Shown: one piece after another, positions 31,301 to 43,300 of the stretch
Numbering within the stretch: position 1 is the first letter of the stretch
Layout: each line of letters starts with the position of its first letter
Source: Ryuthela nishihirai
Lineage: Eukaryota; Arthropoda; Arachnida; Araneae; Heptathelidae
Reading direction: 5' to 3'
Length of the DNA: 64,000 bases
NCBI GenBank assembly: GCA_038380435.1
Contig: JAWZYU010000007.1
Span: 24,159,001-24,223,000, forward strand
Notes under the pieces: generated by a model
Told to the model about the DNA's origin: nothing
Databases searched by the model: none
The model's input: the letters and a program-made list of their open reading frames with translations, nothing else
Program-made: the position numbers and the translations under genes

Positions 31301-34300
31301 ATGAAATGTGCACGGACTGTGTACGATCATCATCGTTTGTACAGCTTTGGTTCAAGGAACGGCTTTTACGTGATGTGCTTGTTCGAAAACGGTTTTATTA
31401 TGGAAAATTTGTAAGTTAAACAAGAATTATCATAAATAAATTTTTAATCCTAATTATTTAAAAATTTCCTGTGGCCTCACCTAAATTATTTTTCGGTCTC
31501 ATTTGAGAACCATTGTCCTCCATCATGCTCTAAGGTTAATTTAATTTGATATGAATGCTACGAAAACTTTTTAAAAAATTGCTACCGTTTGCAAGTTTCA
31601 AGAATTTGCTTACTTTAGACTAAAAGAACTCCAGCTAAGAATTTTTTACATATAGTTTATTTTGTTAAATATATGAATTTGAAGATTTATATAAATCCAG
31701 AGGGGGGGATCACCCCCTCCAATTCACCTGTGACGTCAACAATGCTAAGCGTTATCTTAGTCAGGCCATGACATTGGAGATCAATCTTTCTACTACAGGT
31801 AGTGCAATATGTCGAGAGCAGATGCGAAACCGTTATTGCAAGAAGAGTGTGTGTAATATTTAGTCAGCCAACACTTATCGCAACCACGTCCTGCTCATAC
31901 ATACATATATGATAATAACATACCATATGCGACTGCCGCGCTTAACGTGCACAGATGTGTGTAAAACTGTCACGTCGTCAGGCTAGATTAAAGCTCAAGT
32001 ACATACAATTACGCGGTGGAATATCCAGAAGTGTCGAATATTTTTTTAACGTACTTGTGTCTTATTTTTGGCGACGTAGAAAATACAGGTACTGGACAGA
32101 AAAATGGAAACAGTTCATTTTTCTCAATGGAAAATCACATCCAGAGCTCAATAACTTCTTCAATGTAATTTTAATGAGCAAAGTGTTATAAAGATAAATT
32201 AAAGATCTTAATTAGATCTATCTAAATCTTGTTTTTTGAACAATATTTATTAAATATTCAGAGAGTTGTGAATGCCGAAATATTGAATAGGCTACAGAAA
32301 ATTAACCCGCAAATTTAATAAAAACAGATTAAGAAATCAGGACCTGGTGAAATGGCCCTGGTACTTTATTAGAGTCGAGTATGATCTCTGATCTCTTAAC
32401 CTGTTTTAATGATTTAATTAAATTTTGCGATCAAGTTTTTTTTTGTAGCCAGTTAAATATTCCAGCGTTCATAACTCTGAATACTGAACAGAGAGTAGTT
32501 TGGTTCTTTCTAGGTTTAGTTATGGTGGTGAAACTTGGATACTTTGTAAACAAGATAACGGAAACTAGATGCTTACGCAGTATCTTGGGGATTAGGTGGT
32601 TCAACTTTGTAACTAATGATGAGGTTAGGCAAAGGAGTCGGCAATCTCCTTTAAGCGGCATATTGTGCAGAGAGAGACTACGTTGGTTTGGCCATGTTGC
32701 CCGTATGGATAATTATAGATTGGCGAATAGGGTTATGAACAGTGTGCCTAGAGGCCTCAGAAGGAGGGGGAGACCTAGGATGCGGTGGGCAGACAATGTC
32801 AAACAGGACCTTGTTAGAATTGGTGTGCAGTGGCCAGATGTAACTCAGCACAGATATGCTTGCAGAACTAAATTGCATGGTCTGGTAGGACCTCCGTAGG
32901 TCATTGCTGCTTAAGGATGATGATGATGATTGTTTAAAATCGAGATTTAGATGGATTCGATTGAGTTTTTAATTTATGTTTAAGTATATCATTCATTAAA
33001 AATCATATTGAAGTTATTGAGCTCTGCATGAGATATTCCATTGAGATAACATGGAACTGTTTCCATTTTTCTGTCCAGTACCTGTATATGTTACTAGAAC
33101 AATTTGTCATCGTTACTCGTGTCTTAGTATAGAGTAGGGGTTCTCAATGTGAGGAACGTATACCCCTTGGGGGTACGCGGTAAAATTTTTGGGGTACGCC
33201 GTGAGAGTTCAAAAGTCGCTAGATCTAATAACAAGTCCATTTTACTGATTACCCATTAAAACGTTTATAATTTTATAAGATTAGTTAAATTGTTCATGTC
33301 TTTTTTTATGTTTATCGATATATATAATTTATGAATACAAAATTTAATGTGTATTGGCTGAGTGGTTAGCACGCTTCGCTACTTGATCTAAGGTACCTGG
33401 GTTCGACCCCGGGTAAGGCATGGACGTTTGTGTTTTTTTTTTGTTGAGGTCCTGCCATCCTCACAGACCTTCTACTATGGCATAATAAACTGGCAAGCTC
33501 CTGTCAGACTGACCGTGGGCAGGGCGGGGAGTTTTTCGGAGATAAATCTCAACACTGACCCAGCTGGGACTCGAACCTGGGAACTTCAGATTACAAGCCT
33601 GTCGCGCTACCGACTGAGCCACTCCACTCTTGTGGGAGAAATTCAAATTTTGAGATAAAAAAATAAAATAAATACCCCCTCAAGCAGCTGCTTGCCACAG
33701 AGGTCTGATAGGAGCCTGTCAGTTTATATGCCATAGTAGGAGATCTGAGAGGATGGCAGGACCTCAGCAGAAAAACGACACACACACACATCCATGCCTT
33801 ACCCGGGGCTCGAACCCAGGTCCCTTAGATCAGTAGCACCATATTCAAAAATAGAAATAATGGCAAAATTTGTTTCCATTTCTAGACAAACACAAGAAAA
33901 ATTCTACCTTTTCATCACAAGGCGCGATTAATAGTTTTTGTGAGATTCTGAAAATGCGAATCGTAATTATTTATTAACACCTATCCCAAAAGGAATTTTT
34001 CATTTACCTCTAAAAGCATTCGTGAAATGAATGATCTACTAAACTCGTGCAATATATACAGACCGACGACATAGCCAGTGTCCAAAGTTTCTTAACAACA
34101 CTGTTGTCGACACTTTTACACGTGTGTGTGCAATTCTGCTCCTAGATCCAACTAATTATGAAAAGGTTACAAAGAATAGGGTTTTTTCTTCCTTAGAGAT
34201 TATAGATAATCTGTGTCTTAAATGGATCTCCGGGCTAGGATTAGCTCTTATTTTTAATATTTTGTGGTTTCTTTGTGCTCTATGATGTGGTGGTTATATC

Positions 34301-37300
34301 CATTCGAGGAACTGACTACCGCTTTTTCTTTTTTAGGGACTCAGCTGTAGCATAAAGCAGGCTGCAATAAAACACTTGATCGAATTTTTTTGCAAAATTT
34401 ATATTCTTATTCTGTTGATAGTTCATATTTACCGTTTAAAAGGGCTCGTAATCTGTAGTTCCCAGGTTCGAGTCCCAGCTGGGTCAGCGTTGAGATTTAT
34501 CTCCGCAAAATTCCCCGTCCTGCCCACGGTCAGTAGGGACACCGATGGGCTTGAAAAGGCCGCCGTCCGTCGGATGGGACGTTAGGCCGTGGTCCCGTGT
34601 GCGGGAGAGCCATACCCTGTGCACGTTAAAGAACACGCTGGATGGCCTTGACGTGAGGTTACCATCTGTCTCCCAACAGCTGTTCCAGTGGGTCCCCTCC
34701 CCCAACCTTCTCTGAGCCTTCGGGGTCCATGTGACCTGGCCATTTAGCCCATGGTGTGCAAAAAAGTGCCGCTCAGAGGTAAAACAACCCAAATTCCCTT
34801 ATTCTGGAATTTGCGTAAAATAAGAATTATTATTATCGGAAAAAAAAAATCTTGATCCAATGGGAGCCTGGAACGGTAGAGCGACCCCTTACCAGACCGT
34901 GTCAGAACAATTCAAATATACTCTGATTTAACAGTTATAAGGAAACGACACTAAAGCCACCAGTCAGTGCTCTGTTTAACTGTTTTACTTCAGATCGTTT
35001 CATTCTACAATGCGATAAATGATTACGTAAATTCCAAAGGTTCAGAATAATAACTAATATTATATGCATATATACTGTTTATAATATGTATATTATTGAT
35101 GATGGTGAGCAGTTTCCGATGATCTGCGAATTGTGATGTTGTTGCACTGTCATTCGGTTGGCAGTAGCGTCAATTCGGCCTGTAAATGGTAGCTAGGCGT
35201 AATCTGGAAGGAGAGCTGTGTACCAATCCCTAGTGATGATGCACAGAACCGGCCAGGTCTAGCACCTAATGTCCGACCCCGCCTTTTCGTGGTGCAGGCC
35301 GTTAGTACCTTTCAAAAGAGATATTCTTTTTTGAAAGGTACTAATTGAGGAGTTGTCAACTTCACAGGGTCCTGGTGCTGACCATGTATACCTACTAGAC
35401 TGGACTTGTTTATGGATTTGAGCTTGATTATGGATCCTGGACTTGCTGCACTGGTGGGCCTCTGTTGAGGGAGAGTCTGCCGCTGTGTTTTCTGTTTGCT
35501 TCTGGGTTGCCAGCTCTAAGTGAACAGAGGCATGGGATACCTTATATCAGCTGGTGGATAATCCTAATCAGAGGCCATCGCAGGTACCTGAACCTTACTT
35601 AGCTAGTTGGGCATCGTCAAGCCTAAACTGGAGTAATGTGTCTCAGGCAGGCCATATGGTTCTTGAAAAAGTCCACTTGAAAAGGTGGTGCCTGAAGTTC
35701 CTACCAGCATCGGTGACTTCAGCCTTTAGCGGAGTAGGAACAGGTCTTTGCCCTATGCCTGCGATCAGGGGGCTGTTTGATATTGTTGGCCCTACCAATC
35801 TCAATAAACCTAATTTCTTTAAAAATCCTACTAATCATTTTCTCTCTGCAGGAACGTGAGGACATTACATAGAGATTATTCTCTTGATGTCCTCATGCAG
35901 GAATTTCAGCGCTATAACCTAGATATTCTAGGCTTGCAAGAGACCAGATGGACAGGTAAAGGTGAGTTACTTAAAAATAACTTTAAATTTCTCTTTACAG
36001 GGAGGGAGGATGGAAAGCATCACCAAGGCGTCAGTCTGCTGCTCAGCAGACACGCTAGTGATGCTCTTCTAGGATATGAGTGCATTAATGAAAGTTTTCT
36101 TACAGCAAAATTTCAGACAAGCGTTAAAGACTTGAATGTTATCTGCTGCTATGACCCCACTGAGCATGCTGATAAGGATGAGAAGGATAGGTTTTACAGA
36201 CAACTTCAGGATATTTTGAATTCTGTCAAGAAAGGAGATATTACCCTTGCTCTAGGTGACTTCAATGCCAAAGTTGGTACTGACTCTAACCTTTGGGGAA
36301 GGGTGATAGGCCCTTTTTGGTATTAGTAGCTGCAATGGCAATGGACAACGTCTCCTACAGGTAAGTAAACTCAATGGTTTCAGAATAACTAACACATATT
36401 ACAAACACCACGACATACATAAATACACATGGGTTTCATCTGATGGGCTGCATAAGAATATGATTGATTACATATTAATTAACAGCAAATGGGCTAGTTC
36501 TGTTAGGAATACCAGGGCATATAGGGGAGCCAAAGTTGGATCTGACCATTACTTTGTTAAAAGTGTCTTGCAACTTAAACTTAAAAAGTGTTGTGCTACG
36601 GTTAAAAATTTTCTTTTAATTCTGAAGCACTGAAAGACCCAGTTACAGCTAAAGCTTACCATGATAGGTTACTTAGTCATTGTGACAAGTCATGGTTTGC
36701 TTACTACTGAAGTTGAGGAAGAATGGGACCATTTTAAACAATAATTTTTTGGACACTAACAGTATTCTTTTAGGAAAAGAGGAGCCGAAGAGACAGAATT
36801 ATCTGAGTGATAAGGCACTTGAGCTTATTTCGGAAAGAAAGAACTGCAGGAATGTCCTTAATCAATACCCTACTAGTCCTAATAGAAAGCATTACAGAGA
36901 ACTTAATAAACGTGTAAAAGATCATAATTACACGTTTATTAAGCGCAGAGTGCGTTTATTAAGATCATAATTGCACGTTTATTAAGTGAAGTGGTTATTA
37001 TATTAAAGATAAAGATAATAGCTGCTGATAAGAATCTTTGGCTTGATGGTTTGGCTGACAAAGCCGAGAAAGCAGTTAGACAGCACAACAGCAGAGAGCT
37101 GTACCAGATAGTTAATGTTTTGTGTGGTAGAAAACGGACAGGTATACAGGGATTGGAGGATAAACAAGGTAAGGTTATAGAATGGGGGGATTCTGTCATG
37201 GCTTGGTGGGTTGAGTATTTCAGTGATGTTCTAAACAATGTAGTTAGTTCTACCCCCATTGTTTGCAATGATGATAGATGCATTGGTGGCTCTAATGTTG

Positions 37301-40300
37301 GCCCTATAACACAATCTGAAGTTATTTTGGCTGTTTCTAAACTTAAACTACATAAATCCCCAGGGGCAGATGAAATTACTACAGAAATGCTTAGAGCTGG
37401 GAATGATTCGGTTACCACTTGAATGACTGAAATTTTGAATATCGTTTATTATAAAGGCATAGTTTTTAAGGATTTTACCAGAGCTATTATTATCCCTATT
37501 TTCAAAAAAGGTGATCTCAGTTCTTGTGTAACTATAGGGGTATCAGCCTACTCTCTGTTCCAGGTAAAGTTCTTTCCATGATTGTGCTTAATAGAATTAA
37601 GAATCTGGTTGACAGTCAATTGCGTGATGAGCAATGTGGATTTAGAAGTGGTGGGGGATATGTGGATCAGATATTTTCACTTAGGCAGATTCTGAGTAGG
37701 TCTGTAAATGGTAGCTAGGTAGTCACTGGAAGGAGAGCTATGCACCAATCCCCTGTGATGATGCATAGAACCGGCCAGGCCTAGCACCTAATGTCCAACC
37801 CCGCCTTCTCGTGGTGCGGACCGTTAGTAACTTTCAAAAGAGATACCCTTTTGTGGAAGTGAACGGAAGGGGAGGGCTGCCAGATTAGTGTGGCCTACTG
37901 ATCTAGACAACTATGGCTACTTTTCTTTTTTTCTACCCTGCTGAGGAGTGGTCAACCACACAGGGTCCTGGTGGTGACCATATAAACCTACTGGACTGGA
38001 CAGATATATGGCTCTGAGCTTGATTATGGATCCTGATTTTGCTGCACTGGTGGGCTTCTGTGGAGGGAAAATCTTCCGCTGTGTTTTCTGTTTGTTTGTG
38101 GGTTGAGAGCCCCAAGTGAATAGATTCACAGGATATGTTTATCAGCTGGTGGATAATCCTGAGCAGAGGTCATCGCAGGCACCTGAACTCTTTGCTTCTA
38201 TTGGCATCGTCAAATTCTACATTGGAGGAAGTCTTCCAGTGCAGATGGCTTCAGCCTTTAGGGGTGGGGAAACGGGTCTTTGCCCCATGTCTGCGATTAG
38301 GGGGCTGTTTGATATGGTCGGCATTCCCTCTCTCAATAAAAATAGTTTCTTTCAACATCCCACTAACCATTTTCTCTCCATAGGTAGTTGGAATGTGAGG
38401 ACTCTGCACAGAGCTTTTTCTCTTGATATCTCACACAAGAATTCCACCGTTATAATTTAGATATTCTCGGCTTGCAAGAGACCAGATGGACAGATAAAGG
38501 TCAGATTCTTAAAAATAATCTTAAATTTCTCTTTTCAGGGAGGGACGACAATAAGCATCACCAAGGCGTGGGTCTGCTTCTCAGCAGATACGCTAGCGAT
38601 GCTCTTCTAGGATATGAGTGTATTAATGAAAGGTTTCTTACAGCAAAATTTCAGACAAGCGTAAAAGACTTGAATGTTATCTGCTGTTATGCCCCCACTG
38701 GGGATGCCGATGAGGATGAGAAGGATAGGTTTTATGAACAACTTCAGGATATTTTGAATTCTGTCAAGAAAGAAGATATTACTCTTGTTCTTGGTGACTT
38801 CAATGCCAAAGTTGGTACTGACTCTGACCTTTGGGGAGGAGTAATAGGCCCTTTTGGTATTGGTAGCTGCAATGGCAATGGGCAACGTCTCCTACAGGTA
38901 AGTAAACTCAATGGATTCAGAATAACTAACACTTATTACAAACACCGCGACATACATAAGTACACATGGGTTTCACCTGATGGGCTGCATAAGAATATGA
39001 TTGATTACATATTAATTAACAGCAAATGGGCTAGTTCTGTTAGGAATACCAGGGCATATAGGGGAGCTGAAATTGGATCTGACCATACCTTGTTAAAAGT
39101 GTGTTGCAACTTAAACTTAAAAAGTGTTGTGCTACGGTTAAAAATTTTACTTTTAATACTGAAGCTCTGAAAGATCCAGTTATAGCCAAAGCTTACCATG
39201 ATAGGTTACTTAGTCATTATGACAGTCATGGTTTGCTTACTACTGAAGTTGAGGAAGAATGGGATCATTTTAAACAGGCGTTTTTGGACACTAACAGTAT
39301 TCTTTTAGGAAAAAAGGAGCAGAAGAGGCAAAATTATCTGAGTGATAAGGCACTTGAGCTTATTTCGGAAAGAAAGAACTGCAGGAATGCCCTTAATCAA
39401 TACCCTACTAGTCCTAATAGAAAGCATTACAGGGACCTTAATAAACTTGTAAAGGATCAGTTAGCTGCTGAAAAGAATCTTTGGCTTGATGGTTTGGCTG
39501 ACAAAGCCGAGGAAGCAGTTAGACAGCACAACAGCAGAGAGCTGTACCAGATAGTTAATGTTTTGTGTGGTAGAAAACGGACACGCATACAAGGATTGAA
39601 GGATAAACAAGGTAAGGTTATAGAAGGGGAGGATCTGTCATGGCTAGGTGGGCTGAGCATTTCAGTGATATTCTAAACAATGCGGTTAGTTCTATTCCCA
39701 TTGTTTGCAATGATGATAGATGCATTGGTGGCTTTAATGTTGGCCCTATAACACAATCTGAAGTTATTTTGTCTGTTTCTAAAATTAAACTTCATAAATC
39801 CCCTGGGGTAGATGAAATTACTACGGAAATGCTTAGAGTTGGGAATGTTTCGGTTACCACTTGGATGACTGAAATTCTGAATATCTTTTATGATAAAGGC
39901 ATGGTTCCTAAGGATTTTACGAGAGCTATTGTTATCCCTATTTTCAAAAAAGGTGATCGTAGTTCTTGTGATAACTATAGGGGTATCAGCCTACTCTCTG
40001 TTCCAGGTAAAGTTCTTTCCATGATTGTGCTTAATAGAATTAAGAATCTGGTTGACAGTCAATTGCGTGATGAGCAATGTGGATTCAGAAATGGTAGGGG
40101 ATGTGTGGATCAGATATTTTCACTTAGGCAGATTCTTGAGAAATGTTTAGAGTTTCAGAAACCTTTGGTTGCTAGCTTTGTTGATTTCAAAAAGGCTTTC
40201 GACTCTGTTGATCGTCATAATTTGTGGTTGATTGTGCGATCATATGGTATACCAGACAAGTTAGTTAACATTATGAAAGCTCTCTATAATAACACTGAGT

Positions 40301-43300
40301 CGTGTGTGAGAGTTGGTAAGGCTTGTAGCAATTGGTTTAGCATTACTTCTGGTGTTCGACAAGGGTGCATTTTGTCTCCTTTTCTCTTTAGCTTGGTTAT
40401 TGATTATGTTATGCGAAATTCACTTCAAGGGAAAGATTTTGGCCTTAAATGGGCTGGAGATACGAAAATTTCTGATTTAGATTATGCTGATGATTTAGCC
40501 CTTTTGGCAAATGATGTTGATGAGATGAACTCTTTCATTCGAGCTGTTGATGAGACTGGTAGTAGAGTAGGTTTGGTTATAAACAGAGAGAAAACTAAAG
40601 TGATGAAAATTGGTCAGGCAGGCTGTGATTCAGTTAATCTGAATGGTTGCAGTCTTGAGCAGGTGTCACAGTTTAATTATCTTGGGAGCTATGTAATAGA
40701 TAATGGTGATGTGCGGCATGAGATTAACAGACGAATAGGGATTGCTGCCGGGACTTTTAAGAATCTATGGAGAGTATGGAGAAATAGGCGTATACACCTA
40801 AAGACTAAAATTAGACTGTATAATAGTTTGGTTCTTTCTAGGGTTAGTTATGGTAGTGAAACTTGGACACTTTGTAAACAAGATAACAGGAAACTAGATG
40901 CTTTTGATTCCAGATGCTTACGCAGTATCTTGGGCATTAGGCGGTTCAACTTTGTAACTAATGATGAGATTAGGCAAAGGAGTTTGCAACCTCCTTTAAG
41001 CAGCATATTGTGCAGAGAGAGACTCCGTTGGTTTGGCCATGTTGCCCGTATGAATAATTGTAGATTGGCGAATAGGGTTATGAATAGTGTGCCTAAAGGC
41101 CTCAGAAAGAAGGGGAGACCTAGGATGCGGTGGGCAGACAATGTGAAACAGGACCTTGTTAGAATTGGTGTGCAGTGGCCAGATGCAGTAGATGTAGCTC
41201 AGGATAGACTTGCTTGGAGAACTAAATTGCACGGTCTGGTTGGACCTCCGTAGCCCATGGCTGTTTGAGGATGATGATGATGATAAGATTCTTGAAAATG
41301 TTTAGAGTTTCAGAAACCTTTGGTTGCTAGCTTTGTTGATTTCAAAAAGGCTTTCGACTCTGTTGATCGTCATAATTTGTGGTTGATTGTGCGATCATAT
41401 GGTATACCAGACAAGTTAGTTAACATTATGAAAGCTCTCTATAATAACACAGTCGTGTGTGAGAGTTGGTAAGTCTTGTAGCAATTGGTTTAGCATTACT
41501 TCTGGTGTTCGACAAGGGTGCATTTTGTGTCCTTTTCTCTTTAGCTTGGTTATTGATTATGTTATGCGAAATTCACTTCAAGGGAAAGATTTTGGCCTTA
41601 AATGTGTGGAGATACGAAAATTTCTGATTTAGATTATGCTGATGATTTAGCCCTTTTGGCAAATGATGTTGATGAGATGAACTCTTTCATTCGAGCTGTT
41701 GATGAGACTGGTAGTAGAGTAGGTTTGGTTATAAACAGAGAGAAAACTAAAGTGATGAAAATTGGTCAGGCAGGTTGTGATTCAGTTCATCTGAATTGTT
41801 ACAGTCTTGAGCAGGTGTCACAGTTTAATTACCTTGGGAGCTATGTAACAGATACTGGTGATGTGCGGCATGAGATTAACAGACGAATAGGGATTGCTGC
41901 CGGGACTTTTAAGAATCTATGGAGATTGTGGAGAAATAGGCGTATACACCTAAAGACTAAAATTAGACTGTATAATAGTTTGGTTCTTTCTACGGTTAGT
42001 TGGTTACCTCCTTTAAGCAGCATATTGTGCAGAGAGGGACTCCGCTGGTTTGGCCATGTTGCCCGTATGAATAATTATAGATTGGCGAATAGGGTGATGA
42101 ACAGTGTGCCTAGAGGCCTCAGAAGTGTGTTTTCAATGTTGCTCAATTGCGGTATCAGTTGGCTGCTCAATTCTGCCAATTGTCCCAGTTGGGTGTCAAT
42201 TGTGTTAACTGTACTGCCAATAGAAATGCCAATTGCGTTGTCAATTGCAGGGCCAATAGGGTTGTCAATTGCAGTGTCAATTGGATTATCAGTTGTGTGG
42301 ATTGGCTTGCCAATTCTGACAATTGCAGTGCAGTTGGGTTGTCAATTGTGTCAATTGCAGTGTCAACTAGCTTGTCAATTGTGTCAATTGCAGTAACAAT
42401 TGGTTGTAAATTGTGTCATTTGCAGTGCTAATTGGTTGTCAGTTTTGTCAGTTGTCTCAATTGCAGCATCAATAGGGTTGTCAATTGTATCAATTACACT
42501 GTCAGTTGGCTTGCCAATTGCAGTGCAGTCAGTTGTGGTACTGGTATTAACACGTTACAGTAGATCGGGCTTGTCAATTGTGCCAATTGCAGTGCAGTTG
42601 GGTTGTCAGCTGCAGTGTCAATTGGCTTCTCAATTGTGTCAATTGCGGTATCAGTTGGCTTCCCAATTGGACGTGTCAATTGCATCAACTGTACTGTCGA
42701 TTGCATTGTCAGTTGTGTCAATTGTAGTGTCAATTTCAGAGTCAATTGCAGTGCAATTGGATTTCCAATTGTGTCAACTGCAGTGTCAATTGGCTTGTCG
42801 ATTGTATCAATTGTAGTGTCAATTGACTTCTCAATTGTGTTAATTGCTATTTCAATTGGCTTGTCAATTGCAGTGTCATCTAGGTTGTCAGTTGTCTCAA
42901 TTGTATGTGCAATTGCGTTGTCAAATGTGTCAATTGCAGGGTCAATAGGGTTGTCAATTGTGTGCAATTGTAGTGTCAACTGGTTTGTCAATTGGCTTCT
43001 CAATTGCAGTATAAATTGGACTGTCATTTTGTGTCATTCGGACTTTCATTTTGTGTAAATTGCAGTGTCAATTGGCTTCTCAGTTGTGCCAATTTCAGTA
43101 TCAGTTGGATTGTCAATTGTGTCAATTGTAGTGTCAATTGGCTTCTCAATTCTGCCAATTGGCTTGTCAGTTGTATCAGTTGCAGTGTCAACTGGGTTGT
43201 CAATTGTCTCAATTGTATATGCCAATTGAAGAATTAATAGGATTCTTGATTATGTCAATTGCTGTGTCAATTGGGTTGTCATTTGAGTGCAATTGCAGTG

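Larger units (their letters stand above)
30341..31518. mobile_element. Possible hAT-type remnant enclosing SINEs
   Basis: The left sequence CGCTTCTCAAACTTTTTGGA and the right sequence CATTTGAGAACCATTGTCC resemble inverted hAT ends (xGGTTCTCAAAx). An open frame at 31157-31414 could be coding remains but is not identified. The match between ends is weak and no 8-bp duplication was confirmed. Confidence 0.25.
35178..42124 (+). mobile_element. RTE-type LINE, copy A, interrupted by copy B
   Basis: Copy A has the 5' UTR (from GGCCTGTAAATGGTAGC), an upstream coding part, the endonuclease and most of reverse transcriptase. It lies in two blocks, 35178-37693 and 41293-42124. Between them sits the complete copy B with its target duplication AGATTCT. 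The 3' part has an internal deletion (joining VLSTVSW to PPLSSIL) and stops in the GLRR codons at about 42124, where a CAATTG minisatellite takes over. Confidence 0.9.

Noticed and set aside
31957..32191. 78-codon open frame rich in Arg/Lys
   Set aside because: No family pattern, no splice context, and its right half is the arm of the mariner-like TIR pair.
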